Positions 26,094 to 35,432 of a stretch of 64,000 nt of DNA are shown piece after piece (within the stretch, counting starts at the first letter, position 1; every line of letters starts with the position of its first letter). This DNA comes from Enterobacter soli ATCC BAA-2102 (GTDB lineage: Bacteria > Pseudomonadota > Gammaproteobacteria > Enterobacterales > Enterobacteriaceae), in NCBI RefSeq assembly GCF_001654845.1, contig NZ_LXES01000025.1, forward strand, positions 1 through 64,000, given 5' to 3'. The translations under genes and the position numbers were made by a program. The notes beneath the pieces were generated by a model, which ran no database searches, had not been told where the DNA came from, and worked only from the letters and a program-made list of their open reading frames with translations.

Positions 26094-27367
26094 TTTGTTG
26101 TCTCCTCACTGACAATTCGGTTCACCAGGCGGCCCACGCCTTCCACTTCCACCACCACTTCGTCGCCAGGCACTACGTCGGAAAGCCCTTTCGGCGTGCC
26201 GGTGGCAATCATGTCGCCCGGTTGCAGGGTCATAAATTCGCTCAGGTACGCAATCAGGAACGGGATGCTGAAAATCAGGTCCGCCGTGGTGCCTTGCTGG
26301 CGTAATTCGCCGTTTACGAAGGTTCGCAGGGCCAGGTTGTGCGGGTCGGGAATGGCTGCTTTCGGAACGATGTTGGGGGAAATCGGCGTCAGCCCGTCGC
26401 GGCTTTTGACGCGCAGATTCGGGCGATAGTAGTTTTCGAGATAGTCGCGGATGGCGTAGTCGTTACAGACCGTATAGCCCGCGACATAGTCCATCGCGTC
26501 GGTTTCACTCACCTTGTGCGCGGTTTTGCCAATGACCACCACCAGTTCAGCTTCGTAATGCATGTACTCGACGTTGTTTGGGCGTACCGACGTCTGGTGG
26601 TCGCCGTTAAAGGTGTTTGGGGCTTTGATAAACACCAGCGGCTCGGTGGGCGGTTTGAAGTCCAGTTCACTGGCGTGATCGGCGTAGTTCAGCCCGAGGG
26701 CAAACAGCGTAGGGTGTGAATGTGGGTTTTGCGCAGGGGGGACATCGCGTTCGTTGACGACCGGGTTTTCCAGCGCCGGGAAACCTTCGGCCAGAATGCG
26801 CACCCGATCGCCCGGACGCAGTGCCACGCGGGCCTGCGGTGTGCCGACCAAAATGGCATCGCCAGGATTCAGGGTGGCAAATTCGCTCAGGGCGCAGAGC
26901 AGTTCGGCGGCGCTGTGCTGTAAATCTGCGGTGTTCCAGTGGTCTGCTTCGCGGCCATTGATTTCGGTAATGATGGTCAGGTTATCGACGTTATCAACGG
27001 CGACAAGCTCACCCAGAGGGCAGAAGCCGTCACGGCATTTGGCTTTGATGGCCGGGCGGTAGAAGCTCTCTTCCGGCAGGCTCACTTCGTTGGCGAGTGC
27101 GTATCCTGCGATGTACTCCGCCGCGTCTTCAGCCAGTACCTTACTGGCGGTTTTCCCCACCACCAGCGCGACCGTGGCCCCGCTTAACACCGTTTCACCT
27201 TCCGGGAACGGGATGGGTTCGCCGGCGCGGATAACGGTGTTGCCCGGTTTAATAAACCAGACGGCGGTTTTCGGCGGGGTGTTATAGGGGGCTTTTTCAA
27301 ACGCTTCACGCCAGGTTTCACGCTGGCTTTGATGATTCAGCGCGACGGCAAAAACAGTACCTTTCAT
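26090..27367 (-). CDS. hpaG: HHDD isomerase / OPET decarboxylase HpaG (two-domain)
   Basis: 425 residues made of two tandem fumarylacetoacetate-hydrolase-like domains. Each half carries a SFYRPAIKAKCRDGFCPLGE or YYRPNLRVKSRDGLTP type segment and a GDAILVGTPQ or GDMIATGTPKG end. One half decarboxylates 5-oxo-pent-3-ene-1,2,5-tricarboxylate and the other isomerises the product. First gene of the long hpaG transcript, which is repressed by HpaR from the divergent promoter region. Confidence 0.96.
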   Translation of the reverse strand: MKGTVFAVALNHQSQRETWREAFEKAPYNTPPKTAVWFIKPGNTVIRAGEPIPFPEGETVLSGATVALVVGKTASKVLAEDAAEYIAGYALANEVSLPEESFYRPAIKAKCRDGFCPLGELVAVDNVDNLTIITEINGREADHWNTADLQHSAAELLCALSEFATLNPGDAILVGTPQARVALRPGDRVRILAEGFPALENPVVNERDVPPAQNPHSHPTLFALGLNYADHASELDFKPPTEPLVFIKAPNTFNGDHQTSVRPNNVEYMHYEAELVVVIGKTAHKVSETDAMDYVAGYTVCNDYAIRDYLENYYRPNLRVKSRDGLTPISPNIVPKAAIPDPHNLALRTFVNGELRQQGTTADLIFSIPFLIAYLSEFMTLQPGDMIATGTPKGLSDVVPGDEVVVEVEGVGRLVNRIVSEETTK

Positions 27368-27404
27368 TGACTACTCCTCAGGCCGGAGGTCCGGATTGCG
27401 ATTT

Positions 27405-27420
27405 CATTAATATGTTAATG
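27405..27420. promoter_or_regulatory. HpaR operator, candidate OPR1 (perfect palindrome)
   Basis: CATTAATATGTTAATG has perfect 6-bp arms, 38 bp before hpaG. In E. coli W the hpaG promoter carries a perfect palindromic operator (OPR1) and a less perfect one (OPR2) nearer hpaR. This site fits OPR1 by position and symmetry. Confidence 0.6.
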
Positions 27421-27604
27421 ATCTGGTTTTATGCTTTTGCTGTTTGTTTCGCAATCAGAAGTGAAGATTTTGTGATAGGAATAACAATAAATTTACATAT
27501 AAAATTAAAATTATTTATTTATCATGATGTTAACAAAATCGCGTTGTTTCTGTTAGACTTTTTGGCAGAAAACGTGTTGTTTATAAAAACAGCTTTTTTG
27601 AATT

Positions 27605-27620
27605 GTTTACTTGTTAATGA
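27605..27620. promoter_or_regulatory. HpaR operator, candidate OPR2
   Basis: GTTTACTTGTTAATGA repeats the TGTTAATGA half of the first site and is an imperfect palindrome. It lies 15 bp before the hpaR start, as expected for autorepression. Confidence 0.5.
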
Positions 27621-27635
27621 TTTCCGGGAGTGGCT

Positions 27636-28079
27636 ATGCATGACTCATTAACCATCGCGTTATTACAGGCGCGGGAAGCGGCGATGTCTTACTTCCGCCC
27701 GATTGTGAAGCGGCATAACCTGACCGAACAGCAGTGGCGCATTGTGCGCGTGCTGGCTGAACATCCGTCGATGGATTTTCACGATCTGGCGTTTCGGACC
27801 TGCATTCTGCGCCCGAGCCTGACGGGCATTCTCACGCGCATGGAGCGCGACGGGCTGGTGCTGCGCTTAAAGCCGGTGAACGACCAGCGCAAGCTGTACG
27901 TGTCGCTGACCAAAGAGGGGAACGTGCTGTATGAACACGCCCAGGCGCAGGTAGAAGAGGCTTATCAGCAGATTGAGGCGGAATATACGCCGGAGAAAAT
28001 GCAGCAGCTGACGGCGCTGCTGGAAGAGTTTATCGCGCTCGGCAACCGCCATATCGCAGAGCGCGGGGAAGACGAGTAA
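27636..28079 (+). CDS. hpaR: MarR-family repressor HpaR
   Basis: 147 residues that match E. coli HpaR from MHDSLTIALLQAREAAMSYFRPIVKRHN onward, with the MarR winged helix (FHDLAFRTCILRPSLTGILTRMERDGLVLRLKPVNDQRKLYVSLT). It represses the hpaG operon and is released by 4-hydroxyphenylacetate and related acids. An in-frame ATG 6 bases earlier is possible, but E. coli starts here and GGGAG lies 7 bases upstream. Only 1 base separates its stop from that of the convergent hydroxyproline operon. Confidence 0.95.
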   Translation: MHDSLTIALLQAREAAMSYFRPIVKRHNLTEQQWRIVRVLAEHPSMDFHDLAFRTCILRPSLTGILTRMERDGLVLRLKPVNDQRKLYVSLTKEGNVLYEHAQAQVEEAYQQIEAEYTPEKMQQLTALLEEFIALGNRHIAERGEDE

Positions 28080-28080
28080 C

Positions 28081-29337
28081 TCAGGCCTCTGGTTTTGCCA
28101 GATGGATGAGCGTGTCGATACGCGCAGGGGAAAGCGGCTCGCGCGGGTGCGGCAGCGGCCAGCCGTACAGCCAGCGGGCGCTGGTGGCGCAGGTTTTCCC
28201 CTGGCAGGCACCCATGCCACAGCGCGAGGCGAGCTTCGCCGCCTGCCAGCTTTCGGCATTTTGCACATCGCCACAGCGCACATCTTCGCAGCGGCACAGC
28301 AAGGTATCCGCTGTGATAACGTCTTTTAGCGATTCCGGTAAGGCGAATGTGGCATGGAGCGCCCGGGCGAATCGCTGCCAGCGGGCACGGGCGGCGAGAG
28401 CTTTTTCTGCCTTCCCGGGGTTATCCGCCGCCATATAGCCTGCAACTTCCCCCTCTGCCAGCGCCAGCTCACTGCCGCCAAAGCCGGTGCACTCCCCCGC
28501 AGCATAGATATCCTCCACGCTGGTGCGTTGAGACGCATCGACCCGGATAGCCTGATTTCCGGTTGCGCAGCCGAAGATAAGACCCGGCTCGAGATTGGGC
28601 ACCAGTCCGTAGCCGATCGCCAGCCTGTCACAGGCTATTTCCTGATTTTTCCCGCCGTGGCGTACGGTCACGGACTGAAGATGTGCATCTCCCCTGGCAT
28701 GGATAACCTGGCTTGCCGGGCGATAGTGGGCCGGAAAAAGCTCGCTGAGCTGGAGCAGTTTTTCCGGCCAGCGCCAGAGCCCTGCCGCGAACCGGGCCAG
28801 CGCGCTGACCGGCGTCTGTTCGATGATGGCAACGATATTCCCGCCTGCGCGTTTCACCGTACTGGCAACCGCCAGCAGCAGCGGCCCGCTTCCGGCGATG
28901 ACCACCCGCTCGCCGTTGAGCGGCAGGCCGTGTTTAATCTGTGCCTGTAATCCACCGGCCCCCGTTACGCCGGGAAGCGTCCAGCCCGGAAACGGCAGGG
29001 AGAGTTCCCGCGCGCCGCAGCATAAAATTAACCGCTGCCAGCGGATCGCGCCGTATGTGTCTGCGGTTTCAAACACCACGGAGTGCGGTGCAGGGCGGGC
29101 AATCAGCCGGGCGCCGTTAAGCAGCGTTATGCCAGGCTGTTCCGCCACCGCCTGACGCAGGCGTAAGGCGCGCGGAGGCAGCGAAACCTGCGGGCCATCG
29201 CGCCAGATTTGCCCGCCAGGACGTGGGTTGTCGTCCAGGACGATAACTGATTTTCCGCAGCGTGCGGCGGCCAGTGCCGCCGATAGTCCGGCTGGACCTG
29301 CGCCGAGGACAAGGATCTCGCAGTCAAACGTTCGCAT
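28081..29337 (-). CDS. D-hydroxyproline dehydrogenase, FAD/[2Fe-2S] subunit (LhpF/HcnB-like)
   Basis: 418 residues. The N-terminus has the FAD-binding EILVLGAGPAGLSAALAAARCG, followed by VIAGSGPLLLAVASTVKRAGG for NAD(P)-type binding and a GYGLVPNLEPG segment. The C-terminus has a BFD-like cluster domain: LLCRCEDVRCGDV and SRCGMGACQGKTCATS. This is the alpha subunit type of heterotrimeric D-hydroxyproline and opine dehydrogenases. It overlaps the [2Fe-2S] gene by 14 bases. It ends 1 base from hpaR with no terminator between the convergent genes. Confidence 0.88.
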   Translation of the reverse strand: MRTFDCEILVLGAGPAGLSAALAAARCGKSVIVLDDNPRPGGQIWRDGPQVSLPPRALRLRQAVAEQPGITLLNGARLIARPAPHSVVFETADTYGAIRWQRLILCCGARELSLPFPGWTLPGVTGAGGLQAQIKHGLPLNGERVVIAGSGPLLLAVASTVKRAGGNIVAIIEQTPVSALARFAAGLWRWPEKLLQLSELFPAHYRPASQVIHARGDAHLQSVTVRHGGKNQEIACDRLAIGYGLVPNLEPGLIFGCATGNQAIRVDASQRTSVEDIYAAGECTGFGGSELALAEGEVAGYMAADNPGKAEKALAARARWQRFARALHATFALPESLKDVITADTLLCRCEDVRCGDVQNAESWQAAKLASRCGMGACQGKTCATSARWLYGWPLPHPREPLSPARIDTLIHLAKPEA

Positions 29338-29578
29338 GTTGGCTCCTTTCTATCACCATGTCGGGCTGGCATTCCGTCTGGCAGGCCAGCACCCGCCGTC
29401 CATTCACCGTGACGCGGCACTCCTGGCAAACGCCCATGCCGCAGAAAGGCGCGCGCGGATCACCACTGACCGAACGGCGCGTCACGCCATCGCCCGTCAG
29501 TGCCAGCGCCGCTGCGACGCTGATGCCCGCAGGAACGTCACAGGGTTCACCTTCGATAATCAGGTTCAGGGTTGTCAC
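29324..29578 (-). CDS. Small [2Fe-2S] subunit of D-hydroxyproline dehydrogenase
   Basis: 84 residues, plant-ferredoxin-like (HcnA/SoxA type): GEPCDVPAGISVAAAL, then FCGMGVCQECRVTVNGRRVLACQTEC, with the Cys pattern of a [2Fe-2S] cluster. It is the electron-transfer subunit of the trimeric dehydrogenase encoded on either side. Overlaps by 4 bases upstream and 14 bases downstream imply tight coupling and fixed subunit ratio. Confidence 0.88.
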   Translation of the reverse strand: MTTLNLIIEGEPCDVPAGISVAAALALTGDGVTRRSVSGDPRAPFCGMGVCQECRVTVNGRRVLACQTECQPDMVIERSQHANV

Positions 29579-30678
29579 GCGATGGCCTCCTGTTTGTGCA
29601 GCCGCGCGGGGAGCCAGGCATCCGGAGAAACGGCCGGATGTTCGCCGAGGATCTGCGCGCAGAGCAGTTCGGCGGTTGCGGGGGCGGTGGTGACACCCAG
29701 CCCTTCGTGCCCCAGCGCCAGCCAGATCCCCGGGCGCGTGGGGTGCGGGCCGATGAGCGGGTTGCCGTCTGCCGATGCAGCCCGAAAACCGCTCCAGCAG
29801 CGGATGATATTCAGACTCTCCAGCGAGGGTAAAAAATGACGCGCGCGCGCCAGCATGGTTGCCAGAAGGGGCAGATCTATCTCGCGGTCGGTGTTGTCAA
29901 ACTGGCGGGAAGAGCCAATCAGCAGTTGTCCGGTCGGGCGCGGTTGGATATTAAACGCCACCGAGGTGCCGCCCGCATGGGCGCTGGCACCGTATCCCAG
30001 TTCCACCAACTGGTGGCTGAGCAACGGGCCGTAGCGATCGGTGATCGCCAACTGGCCTTTTTTCGCCCGCAGCCAGTTTTCATCCAGCAGCCTGTTGGCA
30101 CCTAGCCCGCAGGCGATGACGATGGCGCCCGCGCGCAGGCGTTTGCCGCTGTGTAGGGTGACGTAAGGGGCATCGACCTCGAGGGCGCGGTCACGAAGAT
30201 GCGTGACACCGGCATCTTCAATAAACCAGCGGGTGACGTTCGGCGCGTAAACAATTCCGTCTCCGGGCACCCACAGCCCGCCACTGAGCCGGGAGGTGAG
30301 CAGTGGCTCACGCGCGGCAAGCTGGTCGCGGGTCTGTAAGTCGCTGGCGACCTGGTATTGCGCCATCCGCTGTTGTTTTTCCTCTGCCAGCGCAAGCTCC
30401 TGCGGCGTTTCCGCCAGCCACAGCGTGCCGCATCCGCGCCAGGCGCAGCTTTCCGGCATGTGGGGCGTCAGTTCCCGCCAGCGCGCCAGAGACCAGGTTG
30501 AAAGGGTCAGTTCGGCGGGATCGTCATCCATACACACCAGGTGGCCCATTCCTGCCGCCGTTGCGCCCGCGTTGCCGTCGTCTACCAGCGTGACCCGCTG
30601 CCCGCGCTTTGCCAGTTGCCAGGCGCAGGCGGCGCCGATGATCCCGGCACCAATGACAATGACGTCGGTTTCGGTCAC
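29575..30678 (-). CDS. D-hydroxyproline dehydrogenase, catalytic FAD subunit (DadA/HcnC-like)
   Basis: 367 residues with the D-amino-acid oxidase fold: [31 protein letters not shown] for [17 protein letters not shown], and a C-terminal [19 protein letters not shown]. It is the beta subunit that would oxidise cis-4-hydroxy-D-proline to 1-pyrroline-4-hydroxy-2-carboxylate. It overlaps the epimerase gene by 4 bases. Confidence 0.88.
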   Translation of the reverse strand: MTETDVIVIGAGIIGAACAWQLAKRGQRVTLVDDGNAGATAAGMGHLVCMDDDPAELTLSTWSLARWRELTPHMPESCAWRGCGTLWLAETPQELALAEEKQQRMAQYQVASDLQTRDQLAAREPLLTSRLSGGLWVPGDGIVYAPNVTRWFIEDAGVTHLRDRALEVDAPYVTLHSGKRLRAGAIVIACGLGANRLLDENWLRAKKGQLAITDRYGPLLSHQLVELGYGASAHAGGTSVAFNIQPRPTGQLLIGSSRQFDNTDREIDLPLLATMLARARHFLPSLESLNIIRCWSGFRAASADGNPLIGPHPTRPGIWLALGHEGLGVTTAPATAELLCAQILGEHPAVSPDAWLPARLHKQEAIA

Positions 30679-31616
30679 AACGTGATCCCCCAGCGGAACG
30701 GATCGTCAGGATTGAGGATCAGCCGGTTGTCGCCGCAGACCCACGCCTCACCGCGGATCGTCGGGATGATTTTGTTGCCCTGTGGCACGAAATGGGCGGT
30801 AAATTCGCTGCCGATGATGCTCGCCTGCCGCCAGCTTTCCCCGGGCCGGAGTTTGCCGTCCTCTGCCAGACAGGCCAGCTTGGCGCTGGTGCCGGTGCCG
30901 CAGGGAGAGCGATCCCAGGCTTTTCCTGGGCAGAGCACAAAGCTGCGGCTGTCTGCCCGGTCATCTTCTGCGAAGAGTTCAATATGGTCGATAATGCCGT
31001 CATGTTCGCCGCGGACCCCCGCGCGTTCTAACCCTTCCCGGATTGCCCATGCATACTCCGTTAACTGCGGGATCTGATCCGGTATCACGGCGAACGGATG
31101 ATCGTTGACGAGGAAGAACCAGTTCCCGCCCCAGGCGATATCGCCCGTTACCGTGCCGTGCGCGGTTTCAACCTGCACCTGTTTGCGCCAGCGATACGCC
31201 GGGACGTTTTCTACCGAAACGCTGCCGTCTTCGTGCAGCGTGGCGGTCACATCACCCACCGGGGTTTCAATCAGATGTTTACCCGGCTGAATGCGCCCAA
31301 GCCAGGCCAGTGAGGCGATCAGGCCGATCGTGCCGTGGCCGCACATGTTCAGAAAACCGCTGTTGTTGAAGAAGATAACCCCCGCCGTGGCCTGCGGTGA
31401 AACCGGCTTACAGAGCAGGGCGCCGACCAGGACGTCGTTGCCGCGTGGCTCAAGAATGATGGCTTTGCGCCAGTCGTCATAGTCGTGCGCGAAGCGATCC
31501 CGGCGTTCGGCCATGTTTCCTGTGCCCAGGTCCGGAAAACCGTCGATGACCAGGCGGGTCGGTTCGCCGCCGGTGTGGGAGTCAATTACTCTCAGTTCGC
31601 TATGCTGCGCTGTCAT
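30675..31616 (-). CDS. 4-hydroxyproline 2-epimerase
   Basis: 313 residues of the proline racemase-like family. Both catalytic positions are Cys (C92 in [10 protein letters not shown]239 in [12 protein letters not shown]), which marks an epimerase rather than the trans-3-hydroxyproline dehydratase with Ser or Thr. It turns trans-4-hydroxy-L-proline into cis-4-hydroxy-D-proline, the first step of the route. First gene of the leftward operon; a 20-bp box shared with the rightward operon lies 82 bp upstream. Confidence 0.92.
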   Translation of the reverse strand: MTAQHSELRVIDSHTGGEPTRLVIDGFPDLGTGNMAERRDRFAHDYDDWRKAIILEPRGNDVLVGALLCKPVSPQATAGVIFFNNSGFLNMCGHGTIGLIASLAWLGRIQPGKHLIETPVGDVTATLHEDGSVSVENVPAYRWRKQVQVETAHGTVTGDIAWGGNWFFLVNDHPFAVIPDQIPQLTEYAWAIREGLERAGVRGEHDGIIDHIELFAEDDRADSRSFVLCPGKAWDRSPCGTGTSAKLACLAEDGKLRPGESWRQASIIGSEFTAHFVPQGNKIIPTIRGEAWVCGDNRLILNPDDPFRWGITL

Positions 31617-31924
31617 GGGATCTCCGGAAAGTTAACACCTTGTTGCTAAATGCTGGCGTAAGGCTGGCATTCCTGCTTGATCGCTTTCGCCACCAGAAAT
31701 GACGAAATCAGCACAGTGACCGGTTTCATTCTTAAGTGAAATTCATATTTATTTCTTATTAATCATTCTGTTGATGGTGTGGTAAACCAAAAAGGGCAAC
31801 AGCGCCAGTGGATGAAACAGGGTAAATCATAAACCTGTGGCAGGATCGCAAAACGCGGTTAGGGCGCTTGATGAGTTAACAAAAAGTTAATAAAGATCCA
31901 GCTCACTAATCGGGAGGAAGCGTT
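31617..31924. promoter_or_regulatory. Divergent promoter region, epimerase operon and PAS-AraC regulator
   Basis: 308 bases without a gene. It holds the shared 20-bp box at 31699-31718, an AT-rich stretch at 31730-31770 suited to promoters, and GGGAGGAAG right before the regulator start. No terminator is visible. Confidence 0.6.
31699..31718 (-). promoter_or_regulatory. Shared hydroxyproline box, copy 1
   Basis: Read toward the epimerase gene it is CACTGTGCTGATTTCGTCAT. It differs at one position from the box in front of the deaminase operon and has the same orientation relative to its target gene. Likely binding site of the adjacent PAS-AraC regulator. Confidence 0.65.
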
Positions 31925-32740
31925 ATGTCCTGTGTTATTGATGATGTGCTGGCACCGTCGCCAGCGCTGGAAGTGGCTGAACTGAGCCAGATTTGTGAAG
32001 GGCTGGCGCGCCAGCGTCCGGACAATATTCAGACGTTGCTTCATGCAATGGCGTTGATTGCGCCGTTGCTGAATGCCATTCCTAATGTGGTGTTTTTTGT
32101 CAAAGACGTGCAGGCGCGTTATCTGATGGTCAATATGACCCTGGCGCGTCGCTGCGGGTTTAAGACGGTGGTTTCTCTGCTGGGGAAAACCTCGGCCGAT
32201 GTTTTCCCTTCCGCGCTGGGGCAGGGCTATACCGCGCAGGATATGCGGGTGTTGCGCGAAGGGGTGACGTTGCGCGACCAGCTGGAGATGCATCTCTATA
32301 ACGGCCGCGAGCGCGGCTGGTGTCTGACCCAGAAGCTAGCGCTGCGGGATGCGCAGGGCCAGGTGATCGGCATGGCGGGTATTTCGCACGACTTGCAGGA
32401 AGCGCAGGCGCGTCATCCAGCGTGGCAGCGGCTGGCGATCGTCGACGATCATATCCGCAATCATTATCACCGGCCGATCGCGATGGAGGAGCTCACCGCG
32501 CTGAGCGGTATGTCGGTGGCGCAAATCGAACGCTACTGTAAGCGCATTTTCCATCTCACCCCGCGTCAGATGATCCACAAAGTCCGACTGGAAAAAGCGA
32601 CTGAATTGCTGGCGGGCGATACGCCGATTACCGATATTGCCCTGCAATGTGGCTATACCGATCACAGCGCCTTTAGCCGCCAGTTCAAGGCCATGACTGG
32701 CTCCACACCGCGTGATTTTCGCGTCACGCTGGTCGGGTAA
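31925..32740 (+). CDS. PAS-AraC transcriptional regulator of the hydroxyproline genes
   Basis: 271 residues. The middle (about 40-155) is a PAS domain (NAIPNVVFFVKDVQARYLMVNMTLARRCGF, GKTSADVFP, VIGMAGISHDLQEAQ). The C-terminal 100 residues hold the two AraC helix-turn-helix motifs (MEELTALSGMSVAQIERYCKRIFHLTP and ITDIALQCGYTDHSAFSRQFKAMTGSTP). It lies between the two hydroxyproline operons and is the only regulator there, so it most likely activates both through the shared 20-bp box. The ligand is probably a hydroxyproline isomer or pathway intermediate. Confidence 0.85.
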   Translation: MSCVIDDVLAPSPALEVAELSQICEGLARQRPDNIQTLLHAMALIAPLLNAIPNVVFFVKDVQARYLMVNMTLARRCGFKTVVSLLGKTSADVFPSALGQGYTAQDMRVLREGVTLRDQLEMHLYNGRERGWCLTQKLALRDAQGQVIGMAGISHDLQEAQARHPAWQRLAIVDDHIRNHYHRPIAMEELTALSGMSVAQIERYCKRIFHLTPRQMIHKVRLEKATELLAGDTPITDIALQCGYTDHSAFSRQFKAMTGSTPRDFRVTLVG

Positions 32741-32748
32741 GAGAAACG

Positions 32749-32768
32749 CACTGTGCTAATTTCGTCAT
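32749..32768 (+). promoter_or_regulatory. Shared hydroxyproline box, copy 2
   Basis: CACTGTGCTAATTTCGTCAT, 110 bp before the deaminase gene, 19 of 20 bases identical to copy 1 and in the same orientation toward its gene. Confidence 0.65.
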
Positions 32769-32878
32769 CAAAGGGGAGGAAAACCACCAAGCCGTCGGCC
32801 GCCTGAAACGTCAATCTGTCAGTGAATATTCACCATTCATTCACTTTGATTTAACAAATTGACGACAAGGAACCGAAC

Positions 32879-33799
32879 ATGAGCAAGAAAGCCATTCACT
32901 GGAGCGGTGTATTCCCGGCAGTCAGCACCCAGTTTCGTAGCGACTATTCTGTCGATCTGGATGCCACCCATGCGGTGATGAAAAACCTGGTCAAGGATGG
33001 TGTTTCCGGCCTGGTGGTATGCGGCAGCGTGGGCGAGAACACCTCTCTGACCACGCAGGAAAAGCTGCAAATTATCGAAGTGGCGAAAGACGCGGCAGGC
33101 GGCCAGATCCCGGTTATTGCCGGTGTCGCAGAATTTACCACCGCCTTCGCGCAGAAGATGGCGAAAGAGGCCGAGCGCGTGGGTGTGGACGGCATTATGG
33201 TGATGCCTGCGCTGGTGTACTCGTCAAAACCGCATGAAACCGCGGCCCACTTCCGCAGCGTGGCAACCGCCACTGACCTGCCAATTATGGTCTACAACAA
33301 CCCGCCAATTTACAAAAACGACGTGACGCCGGACATCCTGGCGACGCTCGCCGATTGCGACAACATTGTCTGCTTTAAAGACTCCTCCGGCGATACCCGC
33401 CGTTTTATCGACCTGCGTAACTCCGTTGGCGACCGCTTTGTGCTGTTCGCCGGGCTGGATGACGTGGTGGTCGAGAGCATCGCCGTAGGGGCGGAAGGCT
33501 GGATCTCCGGGATGTCGAACGCGTTCCCGCGTGAAGGGGAGACGTTGTTCCGTCTGGCAAAACAGCAGCGCTATGAAGAGGCGATGGCGCTTTACCGCTG
33601 GTTTATGCCGCTGCTGCATCTGGATGCGCGTCCGGATCTGGTGCAGTGCATCAAGCTTTGCGAAGAGTTGCTGGGTCGTGGCAGCGCCATTACCCGTCCG
33701 CCGCGCCTGGCGCTGGAAGGGGAAACCCGTGCGGAAGTGGTGGCGATTGTCGAGAAGGCGCTGGCGACCCGACCACAGCTGCCTGACGTCGGCCTGTAA
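32879..33799 (+). CDS. 1-pyrroline-4-hydroxy-2-carboxylate deaminase (DapA-like)
   Basis: 306 residues, DHDPS/NAL superfamily barrel. The Schiff-base Lys is in NIVCFKDSSGD, the active-site Tyr in LPIMVYNNPP, and the early GVFPAVSTQF and VCGSVGENTSLT loops are typical. In hydroxyproline clusters this enzyme (LhpC, HypD) removes ammonia and water to give 2,5-dioxovalerate. First gene of a rightward operon of four; AAGGAA lies before the start. Confidence 0.88.
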   Translation: MSKKAIHWSGVFPAVSTQFRSDYSVDLDATHAVMKNLVKDGVSGLVVCGSVGENTSLTTQEKLQIIEVAKDAAGGQIPVIAGVAEFTTAFAQKMAKEAERVGVDGIMVMPALVYSSKPHETAAHFRSVATATDLPIMVYNNPPIYKNDVTPDILATLADCDNIVCFKDSSGDTRRFIDLRNSVGDRFVLFAGLDDVVVESIAVGAEGWISGMSNAFPREGETLFRLAKQQRYEEAMALYRWFMPLLHLDARPDLVQCIKLCEELLGRGSAITRPPRLALEGETRAEVVAIVEKALATRPQLPDVGL

Positions 33800-33813
33800 G
33801 TAAAGGAGTGACG

Positions 33814-35421
33814 ATGACTTTACCTCTCTCTGTAACAGGCCAGCAGTTTATCGCCGGACGCCGCGTGGCAAGCGGTGAGGCGACGCTGCCGGGCCTGCGT
33901 GCCGCGGATGGTGAACCCACCGGATACCGTTTTTACCCGGCCTCTCGCGAGGAGGCCGCCGCTGCTGCACTGGCGGCGGAACAGGCGTTCCCTGTTTATT
34001 CGCAGACCTCGCCTGAGGTGCGCGCCCGCTTTCTCGATACCCTCGCCGACGAGCTGGATTTACTCGGCGAGGACTTTTTTGCCATCGCGTATCAGGAGAC
34101 GGCGCTGCCGCTGGCGCGCTTGCAGGGAGAGCGCGCCAGGACCAGCAATCAGCTACGCATGTTCGCCGGCGTGCTGCGTCGCGGGGATGCCTTCGGCGTG
34201 CGTATCGATACCGCGCTGCCTGCGCGCCAGCCGCTGCCGCGCCCGGATCTGCGCCAGTACCTGACGGCGCTGGGCCCGGTGGCGGTCTTCGGTGCCAGCA
34301 ATTTCCCGCTGGCGTTTTCCACCGCAGGGGGCGATACCGCCTCCGCGCTGGCGGCGGGCTGTCCGGTGGTGGTGAAAGCCCATCCGGGGCATATGGCGAC
34401 GGCGGAGCTCACCGCCCAGGCCATTGTGCGTGCGGTGGAGAAAGCCGCCCTTCCTGCGGGCGTGTTTAACATGATTTTCGGCACCGACATTGGCGCGGAG
34501 CTGGTGCGTCATCCGGCGATCCAGGCGGTCGGGTTTACCGGCTCGCTGCGCGGGGGTAAGGCGCTCTGGCAGCTTGCACAGCAGCGTCCGCAGCCGATCC
34601 CGGTCTTTGCGGAAATGTCGGCCATTAACCCACTGCTTATTCTGCCGCAGGCGTTAGCCACCCGGGCAGAGGCGCTGGCGAAGGAGCTGGTGACCTCTTT
34701 TACCCTCGGCTGCGGCCAGTTTTGTACCAAGCCCGGGCTGATCCTCGTCTTGCGGGGCGAAGGTATGGCCCGCTTCACGCAGGCGCTGAAAGAGGCGGTG
34801 GATCAGGCTCCGGCGCAGACCATGCTCAATACCCCAACGCTTGCCCATTATCAAGACGGCGTCAGCGCGTTTGAGGCACATCCCGATATGCAACGGCTGG
34901 CGGGCAATGATGAGGCGGTTCGCGGGCAGGCGCAGGCTCGTCTGTATGAGGCTCCGGTTTCGCTGCTGCTGGCGCAGGATCCGCTGTTGCAGCATGAGGT
35001 GTTTGGCCCGCTGGCGGTGCTGGTGGAAGTGGCTGACGAGGCTGAAATGCAGGCGGTTCTGCGCGCCATTCAGGGTCAGTTGACCGCAACGGTTCACGCG
35101 GAATCTGACGACGGCCCGCTGGCACAACGCCTGCTGCCTGCCCTGAGCGAAAAAGCCGGGCGCGTGCTGTTCAACGGGTATCCGACCGGCGTGGAAGTGT
35201 GCGATGCGATGGTGCACGGCGGCCCGTGGCCTGCCACCACCGATTCACGCGGAACCTCCGTCGGAACCAAATCCATCGAACGTTTTTTGCGTCCGGTGTG
35301 CCTGCAAAATGTGCCCGCCGCACTGCTGCCGCCTGCTGTCCAGGATGCTAACCCTCTGAACCTGCTGCGCCTGATTAACGGGCAGTGGACCCGGGAAGCC
35401 ATTTCCCCCTCTGTTGACTGA
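33814..35421 (+). CDS. 2,5-dioxovalerate (alpha-ketoglutarate semialdehyde) dehydrogenase
   Basis: 535 residues, aldehyde dehydrogenase of the long KGSADH class: VFGASNFPLAFSTAGGDTASALAAGCPVVVKAHPGH, GFTGSLRGGKAL, Glu in PVFAEMSAINPL and Cys in LGCGQFCTKPGL. It makes 2-oxoglutarate, the pathway product that enters the TCA cycle. The ATG at 33814 has AAGGAG 5 bases upstream; a GTG two codons earlier would overlap that ribosome site. The gene follows the deaminase by 14 bases. Confidence 0.9.
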   Translation: MTLPLSVTGQQFIAGRRVASGEATLPGLRAADGEPTGYRFYPASREEAAAAALAAEQAFPVYSQTSPEVRARFLDTLADELDLLGEDFFAIAYQETALPLARLQGERARTSNQLRMFAGVLRRGDAFGVRIDTALPARQPLPRPDLRQYLTALGPVAVFGASNFPLAFSTAGGDTASALAAGCPVVVKAHPGHMATAELTAQAIVRAVEKAALPAGVFNMIFGTDIGAELVRHPAIQAVGFTGSLRGGKALWQLAQQRPQPIPVFAEMSAINPLLILPQALATRAEALAKELVTSFTLGCGQFCTKPGLILVLRGEGMARFTQALKEAVDQAPAQTMLNTPTLAHYQDGVSAFEAHPDMQRLAGNDEAVRGQAQARLYEAPVSLLLAQDPLLQHEVFGPLAVLVEVADEAEMQAVLRAIQGQLTATVHAESDDGPLAQRLLPALSEKAGRVLFNGYPTGVEVCDAMVHGGPWPATTDSRGTSVGTKSIERFLRPVCLQNVPAALLPPAVQDANPLNLLRLINGQWTREAISPSVD

Positions 35422-35432
35422 AGGGCATGACC

